DNA from: a virus
Direction: 5' to 3' (one strand)
DNA: 41,078 nucleotides
IMG/VR virus record: IMGVR_UViG_3300046520_000114
Span: 1-41,078 of that record
Below the pieces are notes generated by a model. It worked only from the letters and a program-made list of their open reading frames with translations. It had not been told where the DNA came from and did not search any database. Made by a program: the position numbers and the translations under genes. Of the stretch, positions 1 through 8,141 are shown piece after piece (the stretch's first letter is position 1; every line of letters starts with the position of its first letter).

Positions 1-19
1 GGATGAATTTGCAGAACGA

Positions 20-53
20 AAAAAAACCGCTGTTCCTGTGAGGACAGCGGTTC
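20..53 (-). terminator. Host tRNA-Ser terminator displaced by the prophage
   Basis: On the minus strand a 9-bp stem (AACCGCTGT/ACAGCGGTT) is followed by a run of eight T. Before integration this site lay just downstream of the tRNA-Ser gene now at 40633-40723, so it is probably the tRNA's original intrinsic terminator, now about 40 kb away. The role is inferred from the attL/attR geometry; the hairpin itself is directly visible. Confidence 0.7.
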
Positions 54-85
54 TTTGCATGCGTCAGATGATCTGCACAATGTTC

Positions 86-99
86 TGGCGGAGAGAGGG
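86..99. repeat. attL: attL core, 14-bp copy of tRNA-Ser 3' end
   Basis: TGGCGGAGAGAGGG is identical to 40633-40646, which is the 3' end of the tRNA-Ser gene including the encoded CCA. Identity stops on both sides, as expected for a site-specific recombination core. Integrase begins 147 bp to the right. Everything to the left is host DNA. Confidence 0.85.
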
Positions 100-123
100 T
101 CCGCCTCCGCCATATCTTTTGGC

Positions 124-242
124 GTCTACCAGAGTCTACTTTGAGCAAGCTCTCATAGGAGAAATGCTCATCATTTAGTCTACTAATGTCTACCGAAATC
201 TACTACAATCCATGACATCGACGGGGGTAGGGACGGGGGTAG
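124..242. promoter_or_regulatory. Candidate integrase arm-binding repeats, left arm
   Basis: A hexamer-like motif recurs between attL and the integrase. (G/A)TCTAC(C/T) occurs at 124-130, 134-140, 178-184, 188-194 and 199-205. GGGGGTAG occurs at 223-230 and 235-242, which is close to the reverse complement of the first motif (GGTAGAC). Similar copies occur beside attR at 40570-40578 and 40582-40591. Tyrosine recombinases of this class use short repeated arm sites flanking the core; the assignment here is inference from position and repetition. Confidence 0.5.
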
Positions 243-245
243 AAA

Positions 246-1484
246 TTGGCTAAGACAGTTGAAAAGCTGACGGCAGCAGCCGTGAGCCGCGCGAGCAAGC
301 CGGGTTATTACGGCGACGGCGCCGGGCTCTATTTACAGGTATCCAACACCGGCACGAAGAGCTGGATCTTCCGCTATTCGCGTGCAGGCAAAGAGCGCCA
401 GATGGGCCTAGGGGCGCTACACACTGTCAGCCTGAGCGAGGCGCGCGACAGGGCGAAAGAGTGTCGTGCGTCGCTGTTGGCCGGCACCGATCCGCTCGAC
501 GCCCGGAATGCTGAAAAGCTCGCCACCAAGCTGGAAGAGGCCAAGGCGGTCACGTTCGACTACTGCGCCACCGAGTATATCGCAGCGCACCGCGGGAGCT
601 GGAAAAATGCCAAGCATGCGGCACAATGGGAAAGCACGATCGCGACCTACGCCAGCCCGGTCATCGGCACGCTGCCAGTCGCATTGATCGATACCGCCTT
701 AGTCGTGAAGGTACTGCAACCAATCTGGCAAACCAAGACCGAGACGGCCACTAGGTTGCGCAGCCGCCTCGAAAACATCCTCGACTGGGCCACGGTGAGC
801 AAGTTCCGTACGGGCGAGAACCCGGCGCGCTGGAAAGGTCATCTCGACAATCTGCTGGCCGACCCGAACAAGGTTGCGCGCGTGGAGCACCACGCCGCCC
901 TGCCTTGGCAGGAAATCGGTGGCTTCATGGTCGACCTGCGCCAGCGTGAGGGCATCGCCGCACGCGCCGTCGAGTTCGGAATTCTCACCGCCGCCAGGTC
1001 GGGCGAAATTCGAGGAGCCAAATGGGACGAGATCGACCTCGACAGCGCGGTTTGGACGGTCCCGGCGGATCGGATGAAGGCCGGCCGTGAACATCGCGTC
1101 CCGCTGTCGACTGCGGCACTGGATCTGCTCAACAAGATGCCGCGCCTTGGCGACCATATCTTCCCTGGCCAGCGCGGGGACTACGCCCTGTCTGATATGA
1201 GTCTGACAGCTGTGCTGCGCCGGATGGACCGGAAAGAAATCACTGTACACGGCTTCCGGTCGACCTTCCGCGACTGGTGCGCGGAGTCGGTCGGGAACTC
1301 CTTCCCACGCGAGGTCTGCGAGCACGCGCTCGCGCATAGCCTGCCCGACAAGGTCGAGGCCGCCTACCGCCGTGGCGACCTGATCGAGAAGCGGAAGGTC
1401 TTGATGCAGGTCTGGGCCGACTACTGCGCCAAGCCAGCGATCAGCGCCAGCGTGGCGCCGATCCGCAAAGGTGTAGCAGTTTGA
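246..1484 (+). CDS. int: Phage integrase, tyrosine recombinase of P4 type
   Basis: This 412-residue enzyme should catalyse integration and excision at the tRNA-Ser site. Residues about 5-90 form the DUF4102 arm-DNA-binding domain, about 100-200 the core-binding SAM-like domain, and 215-385 the catalytic domain. Visible catalytic residues are R251 (in ARSGE), K278, H335 and R338 (HGFR), H360 or H364, and the nucleophile Y374 (AYRRGD). The start is TTG at 246: an in-frame TAG lies two codons upstream at 240-242, so the start cannot be much further upstream. The GGGGG of a repeat just before it may act as ribosome binding site. The nearby attL and tRNA target fit the family. In the circular phage, this gene would lie downstream of xis and attP in the same direction. 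Confidence 0.95.
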   Translation: MAKTVEKLTAAAVSRASKPGYYGDGAGLYLQVSNTGTKSWIFRYSRAGKERQMGLGALHTVSLSEARDRAKECRASLLAGTDPLDARNAEKLATKLEEAKAVTFDYCATEYIAAHRGSWKNAKHAAQWESTIATYASPVIGTLPVALIDTALVVKVLQPIWQTKTETATRLRSRLENILDWATVSKFRTGENPARWKGHLDNLLADPNKVARVEHHAALPWQEIGGFMVDLRQREGIAARAVEFGILTAARSGEIRGAKWDEIDLDSAVWTVPADRMKAGREHRVPLSTAALDLLNKMPRLGDHIFPGQRGDYALSDMSLTAVLRRMDRKEITVHGFRSTFRDWCAESVGNSFPREVCEHALAHSLPDKVEAAYRRGDLIEKRKVLMQVWADYCAKPAISASVAPIRKGVAV

Positions 1485-1496
1485 CTGCTTTTAAAC

Positions 1497-1814
1497 TCAG
1501 CCGGGCAATAAGCCGGCAAGCGCAGTATCGTCGAGCAGAACAATTTGCGATCCATTGACATCGGCGCAATAGTTCGAGGAAATGGCAATGACTCGCCGGT
1601 CTGCTTGCACTTTCACTGATGCGTTGCCAGCGCAAACGCGGTAGGTTTTTGGGACGGCGCCTGAATAAACCACGCCGCCTCGCTCATACCAATGGCACCC
1701 TGTTCGGCAAGACTCTGTAGCGAACGAGGATGGAGCTTGCACTTGGGCGTCAGCCACCCCGGCAAAGGACGAAGCGAAAGCGACCGAGGCAATGAGTGAG
1801 AGAAGTTTTTTCAT
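1497..1814 (-). CDS. Small secreted protein of unknown function
   Basis: A 105-residue protein that I do not recognise. The N-terminus is a clear signal peptide (MKKLLSLIASVAFASSFAG, likely cleavage after ADA near residue 24). The mature part has four cysteines (in ESCRTGCHW, RVCAGN and NYCADV), consistent with two disulfides and a periplasmic or secreted location. It is convergent with the integrase, with only 12 bp between the stop codons, and lies outside the phage operons, so it is probably an accessory gene expressed in the lysogen. The ribosome binding site is weak. Confidence 0.6.
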   Translation of the reverse strand: MKKLLSLIASVAFASSFAGVADAQVQAPSSFATESCRTGCHWYERGGVVYSGAVPKTYRVCAGNASVKVQADRRVIAISSNYCADVNGSQIVLLDDTALAGLLPG

Positions 1815-1975
1815 GGAAATTCAAGATGAATAAAATTTCATCCGATATTACCATACGGAAACTTCCTGCTCTACTTTTTGAGCTCTGTCTAATACCTAGC
1901 TGTTGCACAAGTTGCTATGAGATACTTGCAATCGCGACACGGCACGCTCTGATGCCGCCCGAACTTGGTTGGATC

Positions 1976-2341
1976 ATGAAGAATATCGTCCTCGCCCTAG
2001 TTTTACTGTCTGCGGCTTCGGCGCCGGCCCTGGCTGGCCCATGCGTCGCGCTCGAGTACCAAGAAATGAAGGATATGATCACCGAGGAGCTACTAAAGCA
2101 AGCCTGTGCCGCACGACTAGCCGGCAGTCAGAGCATGGACGAAAAAATAAAGAACCTCGACGCTGGAGCCGGGCGCTTGCCGTTTCCGAATGCCCAGCAG
2201 AATTTCGACCAGTGCGTCGGGCAGATCGAGCGAATTGATCGGGTTCTTGCCTCGAAGGGGATGGAAAAGAACGCTGTGATCGCCGCCTGCCAGGGAAATA
2301 CCGGCCAGCCCATCAAGCCAGCGGCCGATTCTGCAAAGTAA
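1976..2341 (+). CDS. Small exported protein of unknown function
   Basis: A 121-residue protein whose first 20 or so residues form a signal peptide (MKNIVLALVLLSAASAPALA, cleavage before GP). The reading frame is open further upstream to 1796, but the signal peptide places the start at the ATG at 1976. The mature part is charged and helical with four cysteines (GPCVAL, QACAAR, DQCVGQ, AACQGN). It is followed after 6 bp by the DUF2971 gene, so the two are probably cotranscribed. No function can be assigned. It is one of two exported proteins in this accessory cassette. Confidence 0.6.
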   Translation: MKNIVLALVLLSAASAPALAGPCVALEYQEMKDMITEELLKQACAARLAGSQSMDEKIKNLDAGAGRLPFPNAQQNFDQCVGQIERIDRVLASKGMEKNAVIAACQGNTGQPIKPAADSAK

Positions 2342-2347
2342 CCGTCG

Positions 2348-3001
2348 ATGAAGCTCTACAAATATCGGTCACTTGATAACCTATGGCACCTTCTCGACAT
2401 CCTGGTGAACAATCGGCTCTACTGTGCGCACTGGTCAGAGTTGAATGACCCGCTAGAGGGCCGGTATGAGATATTTGCGAGCGGTAAGGTAGGTCTGGTC
2501 AAATCCCTTGAGTCGGCAATCGAGTCGAGAGTAAATCAAGAACGAGAGGCCTTTCGAATAGCCTCCTTGTCAGCCGATCCGACTAATTTCCTAATGTGGT
2601 CGCATTACGCGAACGGCCATAAAGGAGTGGCAGTCGAAGTCGAGATTCCCGAAGAGCATGAGGACTTAACAGATGTCACGTACACACCATTCTCCTCCGT
2701 CTTCGTCGAGAAACCAGGCCCTGATGAGGATCTCCGCCACCTATTCAACGGAAAAGGCGAAGAGTGGGCATATGAGCAGGAATATCGCATTATTACCCGA
2801 GACAACTACTTCGTTTTGCCACACCGTGTAAAACGCTTGCTGATCGGACCACTCATCGATTCTAACCACGAGAGAATTCTTAGGGAAATCATCCCTCGGG
2901 ATATCGCCATCGTAGAGATGGAGCTCAACCGCATTCAGGGCACCCTGCACTTGCAAGGTCCTGGTGTAGAGATGCCGAAGCTGCCTAACGTATTGCGATA
3001 G
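2348..3001 (+). CDS. DUF2971 family protein
   Basis: A 217-residue cytoplasmic protein with the hallmarks of DUF2971: an N-terminal YKYRSL motif, LNDPLEG at about residues 36-42, and a central FLMWSHYANGHKGVAVE block at about 82-98. The biochemical role of the family is unknown to me. Members turn up in prophages and in mobile or defence-associated regions, so a host-protection role is possible but inferred. The gene is visibly more AT-rich than the late genes next to it and is oriented against them, which fits acquisition as a moron with the preceding exported gene. Confidence 0.75.
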   Translation: MKLYKYRSLDNLWHLLDILVNNRLYCAHWSELNDPLEGRYEIFASGKVGLVKSLESAIESRVNQEREAFRIASLSADPTNFLMWSHYANGHKGVAVEVEIPEEHEDLTDVTYTPFSSVFVEKPGPDEDLRHLFNGKGEEWAYEQEYRIITRDNYFVLPHRVKRLLIGPLIDSNHERILREIIPRDIAIVEMELNRIQGTLHLQGPGVEMPKLPNVLR

Positions 3002-3027
3002 CCAGCTCCGCGATTCATGCGGCTTCA

Positions 3028-3495
3028 TCAAGTGCAAATGAGTGCCGCCTCTGCCTCGCGCCGGAGCACCAGGCCGCGAAGTACCCGCCCTCCCCCACGG
3101 TTCCATTTCCTGATTTCGGCCGGCACGTCGGCCCAGCGGTCGGCGTTCACGCGCCGGCGCAGCGTGCTGGCGGCCAGGTTCCCGGCGCCAAGGTTGAAGG
3201 CGAAGTCGATCAGCGCGGCCAGGCGCTCCGGGGTATCGACTCGCGGACACAGCTTCACGACGGCTGGCAGGTAGACCGTCCTCACCATCCACAGCAGAAG
3301 CTGCTCCGCACGCTCGAGCGAGATCGCCGGATCCTTCAGCGTCACGCGCGTGCCGTCCTCATAGTAGGTAGCGCCGTACCCGATCGACGGGATGCCGGCC
3401 GGGCACAGGTACGGAAGCAGGAACAGGCCCTCGAAGCGGCGGGCCAGCGCCGCAGCCACCTGGACGGCAAGCGCTTCGAACTCGGCCCGGGTCAT
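3028..3495 (-). CDS. Phage lysozyme, GH24 endolysin
   Basis: A 155-residue muralytic enzyme that should cleave peptidoglycan glycan strands at lysis. The GH24 signature E-8-residues-D-5-residues-T is present as E22, C31 and S37 (FEGLFLLPYLC then PAGIPSIGYG). The general acid Glu is kept, the Asp is Cys (known in some phage endolysins), and the Thr is Ser. The later segment ALIDFAFNLGAG also fits the family. There is no signal peptide or N-terminal membrane anchor, so release should depend on the holins. The start is ATG at 3495, overlapping the stop of the upstream holin gene as ATGA. It is the last gene of the late operon. Confidence 0.85.
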   Translation of the reverse strand: MTRAEFEALAVQVAAALARRFEGLFLLPYLCPAGIPSIGYGATYYEDGTRVTLKDPAISLERAEQLLLWMVRTVYLPAVVKLCPRVDTPERLAALIDFAFNLGAGNLAASTLRRRVNADRWADVPAEIRKWNRGGGRVLRGLVLRREAEAALICT

Positions 3496-3962
3496 CACTT
3501 GCCCCGCTTCAGCAGCGCGCGGTCGGCGACGAAGATGCCGAGAGCGGCGCCGACCAACGACCAGCCCTGATCGTCCAGGGTCCAGTTGTGGCGGTACAGG
3601 TGCAGGCTCCACAGCAGCATGCACTCGGTGGCCAGCATCGGGCGGATGATGCCGTTCCAGATGTCGACCACGGCAAAACCCGTCAGCTTGCCGGTCAGCT
3701 CGACGGCCTGGCCGAAGACGCCGGCATCGATGCGCGCCAAGTCCGTTTCGCCCTGCACCCGGATCGTCTGCACACCCAAGTCGGCCTGCACCTTGATGGC
3801 CTCCATATTGCGGCCGTGCGCCGCGGCGTCCAGGTCGCCCTGCAGACGCAGGCGCTCGATCTCGAACGAATGGTCTTGACGCGCCGTCATCCAGGACGAG
3901 ATCTCGCCCCACATCATCCGGAAGACCGAGCCGCCGAAGAAGGAAATCAGTGCGGAGATCAT
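3495..3962 (-). CDS. 3-TM-type holin-like protein
   Basis: A 155-residue protein beginning MISALISFFGGSVFRMMWGE. It has an amphipathic, charged middle (about residues 27-85, likely helical) and hydrophobic C-terminal segments at about 95-115 and 133-150. This layout matches the GTA_holin_3TM family, which acts in inner-membrane permeabilisation at lysis. It overlaps the small holin gene upstream by 4 bp and the lysozyme gene downstream by the ATGA junction. The family call rests on layout and sequence style only. Confidence 0.65.
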   Translation of the reverse strand: MISALISFFGGSVFRMMWGEISSWMTARQDHSFEIERLRLQGDLDAAAHGRNMEAIKVQADLGVQTIRVQGETDLARIDAGVFGQAVELTGKLTGFAVVDIWNGIIRPMLATECMLLWSLHLYRHNWTLDDQGWSLVGAALGIFVADRALLKRGK

Positions 3963-4171
3963 TGTTTCGCTCCCAGTTCTGCCAGGGTTGCGGCGCTCTC
4001 GCGCTCCTCACGCTGGTCACGGCGACGCATGTAGAACGCGTTGAGGAAGAACGTCGCCAACGCCGTAACGATGCCGACGATGATGCCCCACTGCGTCAGG
4101 GTCAAGGATGCGACGATGGCCACGACGGCGCCGGCGTAGCTGCCCGCTTCGGGCGGAGTAATTTGATTCAT
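3959..4171 (-). CDS. Small phage holin
   Basis: A 70-residue membrane protein with a hydrophobic stretch at residues 12-48, probably two closely spaced transmembrane helices, and a strongly charged C-terminal tail (RRRDQREERES). Size, topology and position directly before the second holin-like gene and lysozyme identify it as a holin or holin partner that controls lysis timing. The first gene after the terminator-like hairpin at 4194-4216. It could instead be a pinholin or antiholin paired with the next gene. Confidence 0.65.
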   Translation of the reverse strand: MNQITPPEAGSYAGAVVAIVASLTLTQWGIIVGIVTALATFFLNAFYMRRRDQREERESAATLAELGAKQ

Positions 4172-4178
4172 GTGTGCC

Positions 4179-4640
4179 CTATACGTGAGGCGTAAAAAAA
4201 CCTGCCGTAGCAGGTTGGTTGAGAAAGGTCAGTGCCGCGTGCAGCGTCCCGGGGTCGAACCGTTCAGGGTTCGGCATTCCCAGCGCCGCGGCGACGGCCT
4301 CGCTGCAGAACCACTTGCGCTTGTCGTCGCCGACGGCCGACAGCACGAAGTGCACGTTGCCTAGATAGTCGTAGCCGTCGCCATAGTGCTGGTTGAACCA
4401 GGCCTCGGCCCCATCAGACAGATCCGCAGGGAGATCGACGAAGTCCCACAGCGCAGCGTCGAAATCGATCGCCTTGAAACGCACGCCGCCGTCCATGGCC
4501 GACGAAGATGCGGCGCTGCCAAACGCCGGCAGGATGAGCTCGACGTGCGAATACGGGCTGCGCGTCCACCAGCGCACCAGGCGGTTGTAAATGCCCGGCA
4601 GGCCGGCGTGCGTACCCTTATAGAAAGCGGCGCGCAGCAT
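4179..4640 (-). CDS. Permuted papain/NlpC-like cysteine hydrolase
   Basis: A 153-residue protein with H32 in SPYSHVELI and C112 in KWFCSEAVAAAL. This is the His-first, Cys-later order of the circularly permuted papain-fold (YiiX/C40-like) families. Virion-associated members may trim peptidoglycan peptides or cleave amide or acyl bonds; the actual substrate is unknown. It starts at ATG 4640, overlapping the stop of the upstream gene as ATGA; longer upstream readings are not protein-like. The end of the gene contains a terminator-like hairpin. Confidence 0.6.
   Translation of the reverse strand: MLRAAFYKGTHAGLPGIYNRLVRWWTRSPYSHVELILPAFGSAASSSAMDGGVRFKAIDFDAALWDFVDLPADLSDGAEAWFNQHYGDGYDYLGNVHFVLSAVGDDKRKWFCSEAVAAALGMPNPERFDPGTLHAALTFLNQPATAGFFTPHV
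4194..4216 (-). terminator. Intrinsic terminator before the lysis cassette
   Basis: On the minus strand a perfect 7-bp stem AACCTGC/GCAGGTT closes a 4-nt loop (TACG) and the transcript continues with further T residues. It lies inside the last codons of the cysteine hydrolase gene and directly before the holin genes. It should cut lysis gene expression unless RNA polymerase is modified by a Q-like antiterminator. Confidence 0.7.
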
Positions 4641-5293
4641 CACAGCCCCAGCGCCGAGCGAATGCCGGCAATGAAGGCGCGCCAGGCTGCGACAGCGGCG
4701 GCCAACTGCTCCTGCGTCGTCGCCGCGCGCATGCAGGCCTGACACTCGAATCGCTTCGCTCGCATGGCCTTCTGCGCCGCTCGGAAAGCGTCAGCGCGCG
4801 CGATGATCTGATCCGCGGCCCAGGCATTGGTCTGCACCTGGCCGGTTGGGTTGTGCTCGGCAAACGACGACACATCGCTGTCGACGTCACCCTCATATCC
4901 CGCGCTGACGAAGGCCCGCGCCGCCGCTTCCGCATCGCGGTATTCCTCAGTTCGGCCACCAACTGCCGCCCTGGTCACCGCGTCCACGTCGGCATAGCAT
5001 TGGACGACGGCGGTGTCGATGCTGGCCTTGAGCGCTTCCGCTTCCGCTGCCAGCTGCTCGGGGGACTTGTCTACCACCAGCCACCGCGGCATCCAGCTGC
5101 CGCTGATGAACCGGAATTCAACCAGGTTAGCGACTTGTGCGCCGGTCGTCGCGGGCGGCGCCGGGTCGGGAACCTCGATGATGCCGTTGGCAGCACGCTG
5201 ATCGGCATCGAAAAACCAGCCAGGCGGGTATTGCACGTCGCCCACCACCTGCGGCAGCGTAATGTCGAAAGGCTGTCCGTTTCGAATGTACAT
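4640..5293 (-). CDS. Tail fibre-associated protein, unknown
   Basis: A 217-residue protein starting MYIRNGQPFDITLPQVVGDVQ. The N-terminal 50 or so residues (VQYPPGWFF, then a proline-rich linker) resemble phage tail fibre assembly or fibre-attachment proteins. The remainder is an alanine-rich helical region with scattered cysteines (ECQACM near the end). Position immediately after the fibre-like genes supports a chaperone or connector role for the fibre. No enzymatic motif is visible. Confidence 0.5.
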   Translation of the reverse strand: MYIRNGQPFDITLPQVVGDVQYPPGWFFDADQRAANGIIEVPDPAPPATTGAQVANLVEFRFISGSWMPRWLVVDKSPEQLAAEAEALKASIDTAVVQCYADVDAVTRAAVGGRTEEYRDAEAAARAFVSAGYEGDVDSDVSSFAEHNPTGQVQTNAWAADQIIARADAFRAAQKAMRAKRFECQACMRAATTQEQLAAAVAAWRAFIAGIRSALGL

Positions 5294-5301
5294 GGTTGTC
5301 C

Positions 5302-6348
5302 TTAAAAGAAGGGCATGAAGCGGGAGGTCATTCCGACCAGCGTGATGCCAGTGCCGCCGCCGGTCAGCTTGGAGTTCGTGGCGCGGATCGTCGTCGCCGG
5401 ACTCGTACTGCAGTTGATGTAGTTGAAGTTGCAGAAATTGGCGGCGATGGTGCCGCCGCCGCTCTTGGCCAACGTCGCAGGCGTAGTGGAGGTCGACTTG
5501 ATGATGTTGTACTGCCCACTACCATCCATGATCCAGTTCGTCGCCGTGTAGGTGGCAGAAGCGGTGAAGATGTTCACGGCCCCCTTACCGCCATTGAAGG
5601 TGGAGAAGTTTGTGTTGCCGTTGAACTGAACGCCGCCGGTACCCTGCCCGGTGCTGGTGTCGTTGGTGAAGTTCCAGGTATCAGAAAGAAGCACTCCCTT
5701 CACCATCGCACTCTTGTCAGTGAGGGTGAGTGAGTTCGGGTTGACTGCATTAACGTTGGCGATGCCGCAAACCGTACCTCCTGAGCTGCTGGGCGCCCCG
5801 GTAACGATCAGGTTGATCCCGTATCCAGTAAAGATGCAGGAACTGCCGGCTGCGCCGGTTACGGATATCGAACCGCACGTGACATTGGCGTAGTCGGTGA
5901 AGTACAGGTACTGAGTGTAGCTGGAACCGGCTACATAGATCTGGCCTGTCGTGGTGAGGTTGCCTACGATTTGCCAGTAGCCGTCCCCGCCGAATCTCAC
6001 GCCCAAGTCGCCGATCAGGCACCGCGACGCTTCGAGAGAATAGGTAGTTCCGGTATTGTTGCCGTTGTAGATATCCAGCACGACGCCCTGGACGCTGCCC
6101 ATCAAAGTCGAGTCTTTGGTCAGGTGGATCTGGCTGGTGAAGTCCATCGAAACCGACATCAGCATCTGGACGGCATACGCCGTAAAGTACCCGCCAATCG
6201 TACGGCGAGGACCTGAGTTAGCATCGAAGATCACAGTATCGCCGGCGTAAGTCGGCTTAGCGTTGGCGCTGGGCCCACCCGAGGCCAGCGAGTAGCCGGT
6301 GGCGTCGCCGAGATCAACCAGGTTTGGGCGTGCGAAATAGACAGTCAT
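5302..6348 (-). CDS. Probable tail fibre or spike protein, beta-rich
   Basis: A 348-residue protein rich in Gly, Ser, Thr and Asn with many short alternating beta-like segments (for example SSGGTVCGIANVNAVNP and FNGNTNFSTFNGG). This is typical of beta-solenoid or trimeric fibre shafts. It begins MTVYFARPNLVDLGD, ends in a short hydrophobic C-terminus (MPFF), and overlaps the preceding gene by the ATGA junction. As part of the tail-tip cluster it is a candidate receptor-binding protein. The specific fold is inferred from composition only. Confidence 0.55.
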   Translation of the reverse strand: MTVYFARPNLVDLGDATGYSLASGGPSANAKPTYAGDTVIFDANSGPRRTIGGYFTAYAVQMLMSVSMDFTSQIHLTKDSTLMGSVQGVVLDIYNGNNTGTTYSLEASRCLIGDLGVRFGGDGYWQIVGNLTTTGQIYVAGSSYTQYLYFTDYANVTCGSISVTGAAGSSCIFTGYGINLIVTGAPSSSGGTVCGIANVNAVNPNSLTLTDKSAMVKGVLLSDTWNFTNDTSTGQGTGGVQFNGNTNFSTFNGGKGAVNIFTASATYTATNWIMDGSGQYNIIKSTSTTPATLAKSGGGTIAANFCNFNYINCSTSPATTIRATNSKLTGGGTGITLVGMTSRFMPFF

Positions 6349-7220
6349 CAGATGTTACCCAAGGTCGAGACGAGGTCCCATTTAGCGTCGGCCGCGTTGT
6401 AGATGAAGCCGACATACAAGGTCTTCCCGAGAACCGTAGTCGTCGGCAAGATCACGTCAGCCCCAGCGCGGTAAATGGCGTTCCAGCTGAGCGCCCGCGC
6501 CGCGCCGTTGTCCTTGATGCGGAACATCAGGCCCTGCCCATCGGCGGCGGCCGCGCCGGAAGCCGTCGGCGCGCCCACAATCGCAGCGCCGGCCAAGGCG
6601 GTGATTGCATACAGGTCGGTCGTGCTGATGTCCGGAGCCGGCGCGGTGTTCGACGGCGTGGACGCCGTGCGGCGCACTATGGAGCCGGCCGGGCCCACCG
6701 AGCCGCGGTCGCCCGTGCGGGTGAAGTGCAGCAGCACGACCTCGTTGTTCACGAACGGCGCGGTGTCGCTGTAGCCCGTGCTGACGATTGCAAGCTGGCG
6801 ATAACCGGTCGCGGTTGTGAGCAGCGTCAGGTTGAAGCACATGAACCGCGACGGGTCGGTCACCTTCATCAGGCGGATCTGGCCCAGCACCACGCTACTG
6901 GAATCGTCCATGGTGTCCACCAGCGCGGTGTAGTCACGTGTATCACTTCCGACCAGGTCCAGGTACATCGCCGTCGCCGTGGCCGCGCTCGCGGTATTCA
7001 GGCGGAGGAAGCCGTTGCCAGGGTCGCCAGCGGTCGTGGTCGTCGAGAACTTGTAGGGGATGCTGAAGCCACCGCCCCCGGCAAGCGCGGTGAGTGCAGA
7101 CAGGAACGCCGTCAGCTCGACCGTCAAGTTCGGAAAGTAGGTGGAGAACATCGCCTCCAAATCAGCTTTGAACGTGGGGGCGGTCCGATCGAGCGGGGGG
7201 ATCGGGGTAATAGCGGTCAT
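6348..7220 (-). CDS. Tail tip/fibre protein
   Basis: A 290-residue protein with a short helical N-terminus (residues 10-45), then Gly/Ser/Thr-rich beta-like regions. A short collagen-like turn (TGDRGSVGPAGS, about residues 167-178) is common in phage fibres as a trimerisation hinge. The C-terminal about 100 residues (ISTTDLYAITAL to SWNAIYRAG) look like a globular carbohydrate-binding or capping domain found at the ends of fibres. Lies between the tail protein at 7217-8131 and the spike-like gene, overlapping both by 4 bp or less. Confidence 0.55.
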   Translation of the reverse strand: MTAITPIPPLDRTAPTFKADLEAMFSTYFPNLTVELTAFLSALTALAGGGGFSIPYKFSTTTTAGDPGNGFLRLNTASAATATAMYLDLVGSDTRDYTALVDTMDDSSSVVLGQIRLMKVTDPSRFMCFNLTLLTTATGYRQLAIVSTGYSDTAPFVNNEVVLLHFTRTGDRGSVGPAGSIVRRTASTPSNTAPAPDISTTDLYAITALAGAAIVGAPTASGAAAADGQGLMFRIKDNGAARALSWNAIYRAGADVILPTTTVLGKTLYVGFIYNAADAKWDLVSTLGNI

Positions 7221-8131
7221 GTGTTCAGCCCTTCGATTTCAAGTGAGCAGAGGTAGGAATTCTCGTATTCCACGGTGATGGAGAAGCTCTTGTAATAGCC
7301 GTACACGAGCATCGGCTCGAACCCTTCGGCATCCACGCCGATGTACACGCACGGGGTCGCGCGCAACGAAGCAAAGGTTCGGTAGAGGCGGTTAAAGTCC
7401 TCCTTGGCGATTTCCACCTGCAGCGTGTTCGCCTTGCTATAGGAGCCCTCCTCCACGTCAAGGTTGCCGAAGGCGTCACGCGTTTTCGGCGAGTAATCGT
7501 CGATGCCGACCGACGCCCCGAACTGGGTGCCGCCGACCTCGATGACCCGGCCAACCTGCAGGACGCCGATCGAGGCCGTCGACGTCGACGAAATCGTGAT
7601 CGTGACCTCGCAACCGATAAAGATCGACGGAAGGTCTGTCAGGACGAAGTCCGTTTTCTGTTCGTAGTCCTTGAACAGGAAGTCGTACACGCTGGCGACT
7701 TCGGTGATGTCCAGGTTGATGGTCTTCTCGTAAACGACGGTGCCGCCTGGCCGATCTTTCATCACCACGTGCGCACTGCGCCCAGTCACCTCCAGGAAAG
7801 CGAGGCTATCGATCTGGCCCGGCGTCAGTACCACGACGAGGTTGCCCTGCGTCGAAGTAAGGCTGCCGATCTTTCGATCGAACATGGCCCACTGCTTGGT
7901 CGAGCCGTAGGGCATCCAGTTCGTAGCATCGCTCTCCGGCGGCGTCGCGGTGGTGCCGGCCACAAGCCGCTTGTACACGGTGTGTGTTTCAGTACGAATG
8001 GCCGTGTCAGTGACTGCGTATGGCGCAGCCGGATCCCAGAGAACTTCCCCTGTTGCCGGCTGCGTCACATTGCAGTAGCTGAACATCGCTGTCGTGATCA
8101 GCACCGGCTTGATCACTTTCATATTGATCAT
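7217..8131 (-). CDS. Distal tail protein, unknown family
   Basis: A 304-residue beta-rich protein with no signal peptide, directly downstream of the tape measure gene (10-bp gap). That position is usually taken by distal tail or baseplate hub proteins in siphophages. Segments such as VLQVGRVIEVGGTQFGASVGIDDY and YKSFSITVEYENSYLCSLEIEG suggest a tail-tube-like or baseplate fold. The start is ATG 8131, with AAGGGAT upstream; a second in-frame ATG lies three codons later. The role is inferred mainly from position. Confidence 0.55.
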   Translation of the reverse strand: MINMKVIKPVLITTAMFSYCNVTQPATGEVLWDPAAPYAVTDTAIRTETHTVYKRLVAGTTATPPESDATNWMPYGSTKQWAMFDRKIGSLTSTQGNLVVVLTPGQIDSLAFLEVTGRSAHVVMKDRPGGTVVYEKTINLDITEVASVYDFLFKDYEQKTDFVLTDLPSIFIGCEVTITISSTSTASIGVLQVGRVIEVGGTQFGASVGIDDYSPKTRDAFGNLDVEEGSYSKANTLQVEIAKEDFNRLYRTFASLRATPCVYIGVDAEGFEPMLVYGYYKSFSITVEYENSYLCSLEIEGLNT

Positions 8132-8141
8132 CGAGATCCCT

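Noticed and set aside
3028-4020. A 330-residue fusion of holin and lysozyme in one frame
   Set aside because: The upstream two thirds is an out-of-frame shadow of the holin gene; the lysozyme start at 3495 is coupled by ATGA.
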